Shown: positions 37,501-49,879, numbered from the stretch's first letter. The stretch: DNA of 64,000 bases from Ancylostoma caninum (GCA_037903475.1 JBAJFG010000215.1:124001-188000), one strand, 5' to 3'. Made by a program: numbers and translations. The notes: generated by a model from the letters alone, not told the origin.

Positions 37501-39438
37501 TAACAAAATATGTACACCGTTAGATTCAGCGCTCCGGGAAGATTCAAAATCCGTTAAAACCTCGGACACGAAAACGAGCTGACACACCGCCTATGAGCGC
37601 TTGGCATCTGTTCTCTCTCCCCAGCCTTGTTAAACTCATGATCGATTCTCCCACATAAAGTCAACGTAAGCGCAGAACAGTCCTCCAGCATTCGTTGAAA
37701 TGCGCTTATAGCTGTCAACATGATTCCCCTCGCTCTGGTTGTTTTCTGCCCTTATGCGGTACTGCACCATAGCTCTTTTAAGTGCACTAACTAGTTGTGC
37801 AGGGAAAATTTAGAGGACCACTTAAGAGTTGCGATGTTATTCTGGGCGTTCTTTTTCTATGGATCACTGAAGCTTCTCCCTAGCTCAACTTATTCTCTTT
37901 TCCTGTAACATCTTTTTTGTTCACGAGTCTTCTTCTTCCTCCTTGCGTTTGTCCCACATCGTCGCGGAGTCCGCTGTACTCATTTTTCTTCAATTCTTAC
38001 GATCGTCCCTTGTTGTTAGTTGCGCTTCATCCATGTGGGACTTCACACAATCTAGCCAGCGTGTCTTGGGCCTTCCTTATTTTGTTCACAAGTGTTTAGT
38101 CCAAATTTTCACGTCTTGTTCTTGTGTACGCCTGCGGCAGTTTGTGCTCTCCTTTTAGTCAGTATTTCTGCTCAGCTGTGTATTTTTAAACATACCGAGG
38201 TTTTATGGCTATCTTGTTAATCAAGCTAGAATATGTGAGTTATTTAGGTTCTCTCCGATTGCAACAACACCTGCACAGCAAAATGCGGGTTCTTCTCCGA
38301 CAACCACGAATTACTACGAATGGTATCAGCGCTACTATGGTTCATCTAGTCCCGAGCAGCTCGCAAGATTACAACAATTCTCAGACTACTATGCCGCTTA
38401 TATTAATCAGTGAGTTAATGCTAACTAATTGGCGCTTCCGGAAGTTAAGTAAATCTTTCAGGTGGCAGCAGTATCAGAGTTTCATGATGGGTCAGATGGG
38501 ATACAGTCCCTCGACACTTGGTGAAATGTTACAAGCACAGCAAACACCAATACCAGTAGCACAGGCAGTCTTCACACGTAACGACCAACAACCCCCTGTG
38601 GATGTTGTGCCTAATCAAGCGAATGGTAATGTTGCAGTTGCAGAGCAGGTACAGTAAGTTTTTTTAATGTGTAATTCTTAGGTATCGTCAACGAAATCAG
38701 TTATTCTCAGATCCCCGCCGAGCCCAATGTTGCTGCAGCAGTTCCAGGAGGAGGCAGAGATGTTCTTGACATCATCTACAAAGTTTTCAGAGTGGTTTTG
38801 CTCCTTTCGGTTAGTTTTTCTTTTCAGAAGGGGAATTCATGGAGAACAATAGGTCCCGCAAAGGGATGAATTAATAGTGTTTCAGCTTGTAGGTTATGCT
38901 CTTGGGTGGCGCTAGGAAGCGCAGTAAGTAACGTGCTAATCTCTAGTTGTTTGAGGAAAACCAGCTTCTTGTGGACGTTGCTGAACAGAAATTGATAATT
39001 TTTTTCTCAAATTTTTGCTATTTGCCGATTGTAGAAGATAGTCTTGGTTAGTGGAAGTTTTGTTTAAGAGAAGGTTTTTCAGGCGGTGATGCTTTATTCA
39101 TCACTCGAACGTTTCCTTGCTGTCCTTACTATAGCTTTGTTCATCTTCTTCATCCAGCTGAGAAGGAATTATCAAAGGCAGGCACGTATGGCAGACCCTC
39201 CGGAACAGAACGTTAACAACAACAATGCAGGAGAACAACCTCAAGACGCAGCGGAGCAGGTAAACCACTCTCTACCGTTACTTTGGATGGTACTATTTAG
39301 TTGTTTTAGGCACCTGCATACATTGCAGCAGCACCTCCGTCTGGTATTCAAGTATTCTTCGCAACTTGTTACTCGTTCATCACGTCATTTTTCACATCTT
39401 TAATCCCTGACCATCCTGTTCCGGTGGATCTGAACTAG
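34505..39438 (+). CDS. HERPUD: HERPUD/Herp-like ubiquitin-domain ER protein
   Basis: Eight exons join in phase: 34505-34657, 36818-36897, 36994-37098, 38248-38409, 38462-38648, 38711-38809, 39083-39259 and 39310-39438, giving 363 residues (human HERPUD1 has 391). Herp is an ER membrane protein with a cytosolic ubiquitin-like domain; it organises the Hrd1-Derlin retrotranslocation complex and is induced by ER stress. Residues about 12-85 form the UBL (VELTVRCAF, IRHLKEHL, QRLIFSGACLTDD, GPQVLHLVC). A Q/N/P-rich middle includes YYEWYQRYYG and GQMGYSPSTLGEM. A hydrophobic hairpin follows (VLDIIYKVFRVVLLLS, then FLAVLTIALFIFFIQL), then an N-rich stretch, then FFTSLIPDHPVPVDLN at the end, matching the family C-terminus. 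The start lies two bases after a GTTCCAG acceptor. Intron 1 holds two inserted elements and intron 3 a repeat. Confidence 0.92.
34718..34920. mobile_element. Inverted-repeat element enclosing telomere-type repeats
   Basis: The arms GAAAAGGGAGTTGGGGG (left, near 34727) and CCCCCAACTCCCTTTTC (right, near 34896) pair exactly, and flanking bases extend the match imperfectly. Between them is the TTAGGC/GCCTAA tract 34761-34877. The whole lies in intron 1 of the Herp gene. Confidence 0.65.
34761..34877. repeat. Interstitial TTAGGC telomere-like repeats in inverted orientation
   Basis: GCCTAA units at 34764-34778 are followed by TTAGGGTTAGGC and, after a CGCATGC spacer, by four consecutive TTAGGC units (about 34812-34840) plus further scattered ones. 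TTAGGC is the nematode telomere repeat. The left units point the opposite way to the right ones, so the tract is itself palindromic. Confidence 0.85.
35472..35682. mobile_element. TA-flanked palindromic MITE (CAGGGCATTCACC family)
   Basis: A 211-bp near-palindrome runs from TACAGGGCATTCACCTCGGA to its mismatched inverse ending GAATGCCCTGTA. The arms are about 90 bp each with a short centre. The terminal TA on both sides is compatible with a Tc1/mariner-type TA duplication. It lies in intron 1 of the Herp gene; a decayed relative is at 29672-29846. Confidence 0.75.
37180..37545. repeat. Interspersed repeat, copy 2 of the 5947-6330 family
   Basis: It shares ordered blocks with 5947-6330 (CACCTCGTT, TAGACCTTCTC, GATGTAC, GCTGCC(C/T)GCCACG, CGTGTCC, GATAAGA). 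It lies in intron 3 of the Herp gene (37099-38247). Function and ends unknown. Confidence 0.6.
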
Positions 39439-39999
39439 GATTGGCTTGCTTAGAAGTGGCGGGGTATTTGCATGAATTCAGACGCATTCAGAGCTTCTTC
39501 TGTTTAGCTAGCCTCATCTTCTTTAGAGGGGATTGTTTTGTCGCTTCACATCCCATTAGCAGTTCTTACATCTATTTCTATGTAATAATTCTGCCGGAAA
39601 GCTGGGGCTTTCAGTCCTACCACTCTTCAAAACATCTTATTTTCCTTGAAACAGAATCCTAATCGAGTATGCGACCAGGTAGAGGTTCGCGATAACGTGA
39701 TATGATATCATATGGCACTGGTTTCGATTTGATGCCTTATTTCTCGAGTGTGAAATGTAGAAATGATAGGCCACACTACTAATGTTGCTTCCTGTTCACT
39801 TAGTTTTGCTGTTGGCAAATTCTTTTGATCTGCTGTTCGGATGGTGGCAGCGTAGGTCTATGCAGACGAATATGCATTTTCATTTTTCTCATGCAGCATT
39901 AGTAGAGTTGCTTAGAAGTAGTATTTATACCTTGCAGTCTGTTCCGCTAGTTCTTTCTCATTCCTCCTGTGAAGGTAGTTCAGTACACATGGGTGATTG

Positions 40000-40005
40000 A
40001 ATAAA
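40000..40005 (+). terminator. Candidate poly(A) signal of the Herp gene
   Basis: AATAAA lies 562 bases past the Herp stop codon, implying a long 3' UTR. No nearer AATAAA was noticed. The remainder of 39439-40950 shows no recognised gene. Confidence 0.35.
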
Positions 40006-40949
40006 TGTATATAGTTACATATTTCTTCACACATTTGATTTTTTTTTGTTTGTTGTGGTATGGTTAGTAACGTCGCCCAAAATGGTTGTTTATATGTTTA
40101 TCCTACACAGTGGCGTCTAAACGGGTTCACACAATTCAAAAAAAAAAAAAACAAAAAACAAAGCAGAAAACGTGTAGCGGTAGATTCGCGCGATGTTTCA
40201 TCCTCTAACTCGGATCACAGCAGTCGGACACTCGAGATGTTCCTCCACTGATGGCTGAAGCAGCTGGTCCCTAAAAATTTCCTTTTAGATGTTCCTGCTG
40301 ACTTTGACGAAAATGTTGGAGGTTCTTCCTGGTGTGGAAAGTTTAGTGAAAATCACAGCAGATCCCGAATGGTCCAGCAAAATAATCTGACTGGCTACGT
40401 TAGCTTCCTGACAAAATTTTCCATGCACCCTATAAAGGGTGGCTGTTTAGTATGGATCGCTAGATTCCCCAACCTCTCACTCCAAAAGAAGCAATGTACT
40501 GGGACGTCGTAGTTACTGTTTGTTTTATACAAGCACTAATCATCACAGCATAAAGATGTTGCAGGAAGGCGTCTCATGCGGTCTTGGTGTAGGCCCTAGT
40601 CGCCTCTCTAATGATACTACAGTTGCCTAAAAGAGATTGACTGTGGTCTTGCTTCACCTTCTCTCGAATACTGCCTCGAGAGAACTCAGGCTTTTGTGGT
40701 TAGTAGCAGACACTTTGCCTTCTGAGAAGCTCTAAACAATGTAGCACAACAAATTGAGATCAGAAGGACCATATATCTTCGCCCCACCACTTGGTAGAGC
40801 AGGAGTGGTTTCTGGGACCCGATCAGAGGTGCAGTCCTGTCACGGGTTAAATCACTGTCTGCAACTGAGTATCCAGATGCGTGAAAACTGCACATGTTGT
40901 AATATGGTCTCCTTATGAAAACCTGCATCAATTTTCGCCAAATTTACCA

Positions 40950-43330
40950 AAAAAAAAACAGCGAAGTAGGCCTACTTGAAGTCAACTCTACCCACACCAC
41001 AGCCGAAGACCGAACCGCGCTTTCGCTCCAGGCCTCAGTCTGTCGTTCCAGGTCCTCCTTTTGTTCAGACGCGAGCATGACATCATCCCCGTGCAGCAGA
41101 GTCCACGGGTCCGTCTTTGGAGGTCTCTCGTAACAGTGTCCATGACGACGACGCAGAGAAGCGGTGAGAGAGTTGATCCGTGATGTACACCTATGGAGAT
41201 GGAAAATTCTGTCGACGTGCCTGTGGCCGCCTGCACCCGACTCCCTGGGTCCGCATAGAGAATCCTAACCCACTCGATGAGCTCCTCGAGAACGCCGTGC
41301 CATCGCAATGCGTACCAGATAACTTCGCGTGGCACGCTATCGAAGGCTTTCTTCAGATCGAAGAATGCTAGATGCAGTGGCTTCTGCTTCTCGCGATGCT
41401 TCTCGATCATCAATCGAGTCGCATGGATTGCATCCGTAGTTCCCAGTTGGCTACGACACCACATTGGTTCGTGGTAGCTTGGATGATGTTGCGTATTCGG
41501 TGGTTGTTCGAATATCTTCGTATGCGAGACAGCAGACGTATTGGCCGATAGTTTGAGCAATCCGCTGGGTTGCCTTTCCTCTTCCAGATCGGGATTGTGG
41601 TGCTCTTCTGCCAATCCACAGAGGTCTTCTTCTCAACGCCGTCAGCCATTCAGCTGAGCTCCAGTGTCTCGACTTCCATAGTTCCACCGCTATACCATCA
41701 GGACCCGTCGCTTTTTGTGGCTTCGCTCCTTTTAGTGCAGCCATGGTTTCATCCACGGTGATCGACTGGATAGGACCGTAAGTCGGCGGTAGTTGTGGAA
41801 TGGATGGCTGAATTCTTCTCTTGAGATCTTTTCAGAGTAGTCACACCACCTCTTCCTTGCCTTCTTGCGGTCTGTTATGAGATGACCGTGTTCGTCGTCA
41901 ACTCCGTGGAACGTTTCGACGTCTTAGGCCTGCCGCTGGCGAGACCTTGCCAGTCGGTAGATTAGACGTTCTCCACCATCTTTCACATCTAGCTTCTTGC
42001 TAACATTGTCGTAGTGCTCAGCCTTCATGACAGTCATAGCCTTCTTTGCTGCTTTCTTTGCGTCTAGGTACTTCTGTCAGTTGTCATCCGTCTTGTCACA
42101 GAGGAACACGTGGTAGAGACGTTTCTTCTCGCGCACCTTCACTTTCACCTCATCCGTACATAGACACGCTCGTCTGTCAATTCTCCGGCGACCTGGTGAG
42201 TCGTGTCAAGATCCGAACGTACTACTTCTACAATGGTTCCGGTTGCATTCTTCCAGGTGTCATCAACGGTCGTGACCGGTGGCAACTTGATGGTGGAAGT
42301 CACTTTCTTTTCCTTGAACTGCCACCACTTGATTCGGGCCGGTCCGCACCATTCGTCATGCGTCTTCCTTGGCGGCGTGATTTTCATAGTGCATATAAGC
42401 GGACGGTGTTGCGTGGCCACGGTCTTATAGGGTACAACCTTCGCATCGGTAACTAGCTTTTGATCGCGACGTCGTACTAGAACGAAGTCGATCTCGATCT
42501 TCATGTTTCCGCTGTAGAAGGAGAAGAGGTGAGAAGGGCACTTTCGGAACTTTGTATTAATTATTGCGAGGCTGTGGGTGTCAGCATAGCATATTCCAGA
42601 ATGTGCTCGCCATCTTCCTTCCGTGTCATGTACCCAAAGCCTCCATGTCATCTGTAACCGTCCTTTGTCACTCCTACGTGACAATTTAGATCTCCAGCCA
42701 CGACGATTGTGTCTTTCGCCGTCTTCTCGTCAAGCAACATCCAGAATTCATCTTTGACCTGGTCACAACAATGTTGCGTACGCCGAAAAGGAGTGAAGGC
42801 GTTGATTTGCGGTAGCGATGACGACCTTCATGAGGCGGTCATCGAAACGGTGCACCTCGGCTATCCAGTCCCGGAAGCGTTGAGAGACGATTATGCTCAC
42901 ACCGTTCCTGGTCTTTGGAGTGCCGTTGTAGACTACTTTGAAGCCGTAACCTATGTCCCTCGACTTCTTACCAGACCATCCCGTTTCTTGCACTGCGCAC
43001 AAGTCAATTCAACAACGTTCGAGTGCTTCTGCCAGTTCGCATGAACGGCCTGTCAACTTGCCGACGTTCAAAGTCGCAATGAGCGTCTTGGCTACGTTGT
43101 GATCCTTAACGATTCGCATTCTTGCTTCCCGATGCCACCGTTCGCGAAACATCGAGGACCTTCGAATATTTTTCACACTAACCGAGCTCCGAAAGTGCGC
43201 GTCGATCCCCATAGACGCCGTGTAGCGGATCAGTGGTTGCCCCATACCTTCTCGGCGTCAGAGTCCTGTCTCACCGTTTCATGATACACCGTCTACTGCC
43301 TTGACCATACCAGGGCCCCTCATCTTGCAG
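40950..43330 (-). mobile_element. Decayed, 3'-truncated RTE-type non-LTR retrotransposon
   Basis: Minus-strand reading frames, broken by frameshifts, give an apurinic-type endonuclease (about 43250-42145: TLNVGKLTGRS, VQETGWSGKKS, then IEIDFVLVRRRDQKLVTDAKV) and a reverse transcriptase (about 41760-40980: KATGPDGIAVELWK, NYRPIRLLS, FFDLKKAFDSVPRE, and an HGDDVML palm motif in another frame at about 41070-41095). This is the RTE pattern often annotated as craniofacial development protein 2-like. The sequence stops just after the palm motif, so the 3' end is missing. It lies immediately left of the mariner. Confidence 0.8.
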
Positions 43331-43470
43331 GCTTCCACCCATGGCATACGAGTATACTACCACTAGAACACTACGCTGTACTACGACGAATTACGGCCGG
43401 TCAGGGCGACACGCCGTAGTACAGGGGAAGACTAATACAGCTAGTCAGATTATATAAGTTTATTTTGCTA

Positions 43471-43497
43471 TTAGGTATGTGAAAAAGTTTCCGCCCT
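43471..43497 (+). repeat. Left terminal inverted repeat of the mariner
   Basis: 27 bases identical to the reverse complement of 48915-48941, preceded by the target TA. Confidence 0.92.
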
Positions 43498-43687
43498 CTA
43501 GCGATGAGTGGTTATATCGTTAGCTATCCTTGCAAATACTCTGTAAATCCTACTTCATTTTGTTGCTTTGACATCTGTCAATAATATTTAGTACATATTT
43601 GTTTCGATTTATATCAACATTTCGCGCCTGATCTGTTCCCGTAGCCGGTCGTGACATCCTCCCATCCTTCCCTATTCCGCTAGCATT

Positions 43688-44412
43688 ATGGCCCCCAGGA
43701 AGAGCAAGGTCGACGTGGCACCTGATCTACCCCAGTGTGGCTCGAGGAGATATTAAAACGATGGGACAGTTACTTCGCCAGGTTTGACAAAATGTTTGAT
43801 TTTCTAGTTCAAATGCAGGAAACACAGAACTCAATCCTTAGCCTCATCAAAAACTTAGAAAACCGCGTTTCTTTGATCACCACGAACCATTCCACTGATG
43901 CAATGTATAGCACTTTGGTAAAATTCCAATCTGACTCAAGAACTGTTCAAGAAAAGTCTTGCAGAATCACATGGATAGGCGTAGGTGAACAATCCGATGA
44001 GAAGTCAACTGCAGCGTATGACCGAGAGGTACTAGCGGAGATCATTGAATCGTCGGGCGATCCAGAACTAGTTGCTGAATGGCAGAATCGAAACATCGAT
44101 ATTCGCCGCTACCCTGAAGGTAGTGCAAGACCAGCTAGTGAGAGACCGCGTATCATCAAGATCACCACTCCTAATCGTGAGGTACGTGACAAGCTTCTGA
44201 GTCACATGAAAAGAGGTAGACTTTCTCTCGCGCAACAATTTACACACTCTTACGCGCGTAAGGATTATACCCGCGAGGAGCTAGTATTTGATCGAGCGTT
44301 ACGGCAAAAAGCTGGCACTCTTAACCAACAGGCTGGAAAGCTCCTCTATGTTGTACGTGATCTCAGTATTCACAAGCTGAGAACTCCCCTTGACTTACCC
44401 ACCCTTCATTAG
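43688..44412 (+). pseudogene. LINE ORF1 with an early frameshift
   Basis: ATG at 43688 opens a basic start (MAPRKSKVD) that hits a stop after about 20 codons. The frame then continues as a 225-codon open frame (43735-44412). That part has an amphipathic, coiled-coil-like N-terminal stretch and an RNA-binding-like middle (RPRIIKITTPNREVRDKLL). ORF1 products coat LINE RNA. Confidence 0.65.
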
Positions 44413-44576
44413 GGGTCATGCCCCAAAATGCCAAGTCCAATCTGGAAAATCCTTCAACTAGTTACACTTCCTTGCCTCATCACAACAAACCCACTTCTCA
44501 AGGGCGCTAAGGCCTCAGTTTAGGTACCGCGCAGAACATTCTGTACGGTGCCTCGCTTTCCTCAAAAGCTATAACT

Positions 44577-47373
44577 GAAACTCAATTTTTTCTCTTCAAC
44601 TCCCGTTCTATAATCAACAAGCTTCCCGATCTCAACTTATTGCTTTCTGAACACCCTCTCGGAGTATTTATATCAGAAACTTGGTGCAAACCGCACATCG
44701 TTCACGACGCTACGCTTAGTTATGACAATGCTTACTGTGTTTATCGTTGTGACCGTGAAGGGATGAGGCAAGGTGGCGGTGTTGCAGTGCTCGTAAACAA
44801 AAAACTCTTGAACTTTGAAACACTCTCTAATTACCTCCAGAAACTTTTCAGAATTTTGTCAATGTGTAGTAGTGCAGATCAGCACGAACAGCAGTAATAT
44901 CCTCATCGCTATGGTATACAGAAGTCCATCTTGCAAAGTCGAAGCTCCTGCTTTTTTTATCCACCCTTTTCGAAGAATGGCACTCTCACATTTTACTCAT
45001 GGGAGACCTAAACTTCCCTCTTATTAATTGGGGCAACTCGTCTCTCAGCGCTAGCAGCGGCTCCGCCATCGCAGCCAATTTCCTTCATTTTACGAACTCT
45101 AACAATTTATGTCAACTCGTTAGGAAACATACCCACGGCCTCAACATCCTGGACATTCTCTTGACCAACAATTCCCAGCTAGTAAATAATCTTTCTGTTT
45201 TACCACCGTTCAGTACCTCTGATCACAACATGGTCAGTTTTGAAATTTCAGAGAAACCTTTCGACTTACAAAGTACTTTTACCCCTTATCGTGACTATTC
45301 CAGAGGTGACTACAACAGTATCATCTACGAGTTGTCATTAGTCGATTGGGTACAGGTAATTTGTTATAGGGAAACAGCTGACGACTGCTACTCCAGTTTT
45401 ACTGATATCTGTTACACTCTCATTCGCAAACATGTCCCATTTATTGCCCGTAAAAAAACTAATTTTGCTCTGCCCAAAAATCTGAGGGCTCTCAAATCCA
45501 GTGTCGTTTTTTTCTATAGAAATATCTGAATATATGGCTCTTCGAAATATATGACACATGCCACAAGATTCAGACGTGCTCTTGTTCCGCTGGCATCTAT
45601 TCGCGAAGAAAGGATTGCGCGCTCTTCAAACCCTCGTAGGATTTTTCGCTATTGCAACCAGAAACTTAAGATTTCTCAAGAGATACCGGACTTGAACGTA
45701 CACGGTGAAATCGTCACTAACGACTTCCAAAAAGCCAATTTGTTTGCTGACTATTTCGAAGCTGTTTACAAGCGCCCATTTACTACAAGCATTGGCCTGG
45801 AGCCAGCTACTGAGAGGACTATCGACTGGGTAGATATCACAAGCGAGTCTGTGTACAGGAAACTGTGCGCTTTGTCGAAAAGGAATTCTACATCACCTGA
45901 TGGTATTCCGTACGCCTTCTTGAAAAACGCTGCCCTGGGTTTAGCAACTCCACTCGCGCTCATGTTCAATAGATTCTTGCTTCGCGGGGAAACCCCAAAG
46001 ATATGGAAACTTGGTCTAGTCAGGCCAGTTCATAAGAAAGGACCAAAAGATACCGTAAGTAACTACCGACCCATTTGCCTTACATGCTCGACTAGCAAAG
46101 TTATGGAAAGATTATTATGCGCTAGAATCGGCGAGTTTCTAACTGAAGATGGAATACTCACTGATGTTCAGCATGGTTTTTTTGAGTAAAAGATCAACAG
46201 CTTCCGCAATTCTATCTACAGTACCGCTGTGGAACAGAGATGTCGATAAAGGAAACTATGTTTCCGTTTGCTACATTGACTTTAAAAAATCTTTTGATTT
46301 TATACCAATCCAACTACTCCTCCAGAAACTTAAAACATTCGGAATAAGCGGATGCTTGCATCGCTTCATGGATTCTTTTTCTCACTAGCAGATATCAGTC
46401 GGTATTGATCAAATCCCACCAGTCTCGAACTTATCGTACCACCAGTGGTGTTCCCCAGGGCATGTGCCTTGGCCCACTTATGTTTCTTATTTATATCAAC
46501 GATCTCCCACAAGCCCTTCCTGAACGCAGTTTCTGCTTGATTCTTGCCGATGACTCCAAGATTTTCACTGTAAATGATGCAACGTTGTTTCAAGAAGCGA
46601 TTTATTCGCTCGCTGTGTGGGCCCAAAAGTGGGATCTTAGCATTTCCACCGAAAAAACGTTTGTAATGACATTTGGAAAAAATCATCCTAACATGAACTT
46701 CACATTAAACGATAGAATTCTGATTCGAACTCATGAAATCCGCGACCTTGGGATCAGCTACACCGATAACTTCGATTTCAGTGGCTATATTGCCGATATC
46801 GTTGCTAAGGCTAGGTGCAGGTCTAATATTATTCTTAAGGCGTTCAAGATTCGTAGTCCTGAGCTACTTTTCAAGCTTTTCACAGCATATGTTCGCCCTC
46901 TGCTCGAGTACTGTACACCGTTGTGGTCGCCACATAACAGAAATGTAGTGGACCAGATTGAAAGGGTCCAAAAATCCTTCTTGTACAGAAGTTTTGCCAG
47001 AAAAGGGCTGTTTAACCTCACTTACACGTCGCGTCTCAAAAAACTAGGCGTTTTGACACTTGAAGACCGTCGGTTAATCAACGACCTCACGTTCATGTAT
47101 AAACTGACTACTGACGAACTTGATCTCGAGCTTTCTGATCTCTTCGAAATCTCCCCATTTTTGAGCGTAACTCGAGGACATGCCTTTAGAGTCCGATTGG
47201 AAAAATCGAATACTACGTCATATAAAAACAGCTTCCTTTGCAGAGTTCAAGGAATCTGGAATAGTTTAGAGCCAGGCCTGTTCAGATATTCCAAGTCTTC
47301 TACGTTCCAGCGGCACCTTATCGAAGTCCTACAGTCGAGGAAACTCATCAATCCTAGTTCTACGTTCTAAGCT
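44577..47373 (+). pseudogene. LINE ORF2: endonuclease plus reverse transcriptase, several breaks
   Basis: The endonuclease is read across shifting frames 44640-45529 (GVFISETWC, MGDLNFPLINW, TSDHNMVSFEI). The reverse transcriptase covers 45551-47370 (SPDGIPYAFLKN, NYRPICLTCSTSKVMERLL, CYIDFKKSFD, GVPQGMCLGPLMFLIYINDL, and the palm motif ILADDSK in place of the usual YADD). The intact C-terminal stretch is 46405-47370. Stops and frameshifts near 44890, 45530 and 46190-46390 make it inactive as it stands. Confidence 0.8.
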
Positions 47374-47846
47374 GTACTTTCGTCATCTTATAGTCTATTG
47401 AGCATTGGAATCTTGCCTCTCATCGATCGAATGTCCTTATATTAAATTCGTATTGTTATCTGACCAAATCTTACATTTTTGTCGCTTCTGCTTTCCCATA
47501 TTTTATCAAGACTCTTCATTTTCGCTTATTGTACGTATTTACTTTGTTGGGCTTCCCCTCTGAAATAGGCAGTATTAACAATTCCACCCGGAGTAATTCC
47601 AGCTAGCCTCCGCACCCAGGCTCGCTGGGAAAGCTAATTGTTATTCGGGCATCCTATACACTGCGTGTTTCTCTTAGGAAGCGGACTGGACCCTCATTCA
47701 GTTCTCATATTCTTCTGGTTTTCAACCTATATTCTCATTCTAATACTGCTCTCAAGAATGTTATAGATAATGTATCGCCAATCAAGATAAATGAATAAAC
47801 ATAAACATAAACATAAACATCATTGTGTTTTATGGCGATAATCATG

Positions 47847-48860
47847 CCGATATTTGAGCCAAGTAAGCGTCACTTGCGCACTTCTTTTCTGCTTCAATTT
47901 GAAGAAAACTGCTACCGAATCTTGCCGAATGCTCATGGAAGGTTATGGGGACCATGCTCCATCAGAAACAACATGCAAAGAATGGTTCCGACGCTTTAGT
48001 AGTGGTGATTTCGATGTTGAGGACAAGCAACGCAGTGGAAGGCCAAAAGTTTTTGCAGACAAAGAACTTCAATCATTAATTGATGAAGATCCACGCCAAA
48101 CACAAGAAGAGATTGCCAACTCTTTGAATGTTGATAGATCCAACATTTCCAAGCGTCTCAAAACCATGGGAAAGGTTTATAAGGAAGGCAGATGGGTAGC
48201 ATACGACTTCACAGAACGCGACATGGAAAGAAGAAAAATCATCTGTGAAATGTTGCTTGACAAACAAAAAAGGAAGGGATTTCTGCATCGTATCGTTACT
48301 GGAGACGAAAAGTGGATCTATTTCGATAATCCGAAGCGCCGGAAAGCCATTCGCGACAGTGGCCAACCATCACAATCGACGCCAAAGCGCAATATCCATG
48401 GGAAGAAGGCAATGCTGTGCATCTGGTGGGACCAGAAGGGAGTCATCTATCATGAGAGACGATTACGGGCGATCTCTATGAAGAGCAAGTGATTCGTTCG
48501 AGCAGAGCATTGCACCAGAAACGGCCGGAACACGAGACAAGGCAGGACAAAGTCATTTTGCTGCATGACAATGCTCGTCCACATGTTACAAAAGCAGTGA
48601 AGGAGACGCTTGAAGCACTCCGCTGGGATGTGCTACCATATGCGGCTTATTCACCAGACTGTGCTCCGTCAGACTACTATTTGTTTCGGTCGATGGCCCA
48701 CGGGCTTTCCGAGCAGCACTTCCTGTCTTTCGGAGACGTCGAAAAATGGGTGAGGGAATGGATCGAGTCGAAGGACGAGGCCTTCTACCGCCGCGGCATC
48801 CGTCTCCTCCCAGAAAGATGGGCAAAGGTTATAGCTTACGATGGCCAGTACTTTGATTGA
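47847..48860 (+). pseudogene. mariner transposase, DD34D, with frameshifts
   Basis: The frame 47854-48492 gives the helix-turn-helix N-terminal half (LKKTATESCRMLMEGYGDHA, CKEWFRRFSSGDFDV) and the first catalytic Asp in VTGDEKWIYF. The frame 48489-48860 gives the second Asp in LLHDNARPH and the third in SPDCAPSDYYLFRSM, with 34 residues between the last two, the mariner signature. A small deletion near 48453 breaks the frame between the halves. A second shift near 47900 separates the usual N-terminal PSKRHLRT from the main frame. The catalytic triad is kept but the gene is broken. Confidence 0.88.
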
Positions 48861-48914
48861 TCTATCTGTTTCTTTTCTATTTTGAAAAAAAAAACACTCA
48901 ATTTCGCTTAAAAA

Positions 48915-48941
48915 AGGGCGGAAACTTTTTCACATACCTAA
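48915..48941 (-). repeat. Right terminal inverted repeat of the mariner
   Basis: 27 bases identical to the reverse complement of 43471-43497, followed by the target TA. It lies 55 bases past the transposase stop. Confidence 0.92.
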
Positions 48942-48943
48942 TA

Positions 48944-49879
48944 CTAATACTACAGTACTACTATACTACTAGAAGGGGTCCTACGGGGGCTCAGAGGGGG
49001 AACCTACTGGATAGTATATACTACAATATACTGAGAGGAAAGAACCAAATGGTTGCGCCCTTTAGCTCCCTGCCGCCGCTGCCAAGCCTTAAGGCTACGG
49101 CGCAGCTCCCCCCCCCCCCCCAAGTTCTGCCACGGTACTTACACGTTCTTCTCTAGTCCTTCCAATCGATCCACTTTCGAAAATATCCTTCTATCGTCCA
49201 TCATCGTTCCGTCATCAATCGATACCGTGCAGGACCTCTAGGGTCCGCCAGCTCCCATCATCGATCGGCTCCAGCTGCGTGAACTCTCATACGACTGCGC
49301 ACAACACTGAGCCCAGCAACGATTCGATCGGCTTGAATTGTGGGCTGCGAAATCGATTATCTCCACAGACACGAAGATTGTGGAACCTCATCTGAGGCTG
49401 CGCAGTAACTGAACGTTTTGAAGCAGCACACTGTCAGATTGGGCAAAGTGGGAACTTTTGGATTATGCGAAAAAATGCAGAAGAGAGCTTCGTGGCCGCC
49501 TTCTTAAAGGCAGATCCCACTCCATCGTTTTTCATGTTAATGATATCCTGCTGATATGATTCCTGGCTTCCTCGCTATCAATGTTGTCGACAGCGGCGTC
49601 TTCCTAACGAAGTGAAAAGATCCCAAATTATGACGCGTTTGCGACTCCACTCCTTGAATTTCGAAGAAGAATCTTGCGCAAAGGAGGAAGTGGTCTGATC
49701 CGGTGTGGGAACGCGGACACCATTTTAGACAATTAGGTCAATGCAGTCTGAACTTGCAGAGCAGATGCTCTCCTGTGCAGCAATAAATAAAGATATATGC
49801 AACTGATAACATGCTATATAAAAAAGGCTTGCCGTGAAAGTTACGTCCATTCATAGTCAAGGGTTCACAATCTGCGGTT
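48944..49879. other. Intergenic, nothing recognised
   Basis: It contains an AT/AC-rich low-complexity start, a C tract at about 49111 and otherwise unremarkable sequence. No gene or repeat family was recognised. Confidence 0.5.

Larger units (their letters stand above)
43621..47819 (+). mobile_element. CR1/jockey-like LINE nested inside the mariner
   Basis: A two-ORF non-LTR retrotransposon of about 4.2 kb. The 5' boundary is set near 43621, where the mariner-like AT-rich sequence stops. The 3' end is a short (AAACAT)n-type tail at 47795-47819, followed directly by mariner sequence. Being close to full length and in the same orientation as the host, it inserted after the mariner arrived. Both ORFs are broken. 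Confidence 0.8.
43471..48941 (+). mobile_element. mariner transposon interrupted by a LINE
   Basis: Perfect 27-bp terminal inverted repeats start TTAGGTATGTGAAAAAGTTT at 43471 and end with the inverse at 48941. They are flanked by TA duplications (43469-43470 and 48942-48943). The right part (47820-48941) holds the transposase; the left part keeps about 150 bp of mariner before the LINE. Without the insert the element would be about 1.27 kb, the usual mariner size. Confidence 0.92.
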
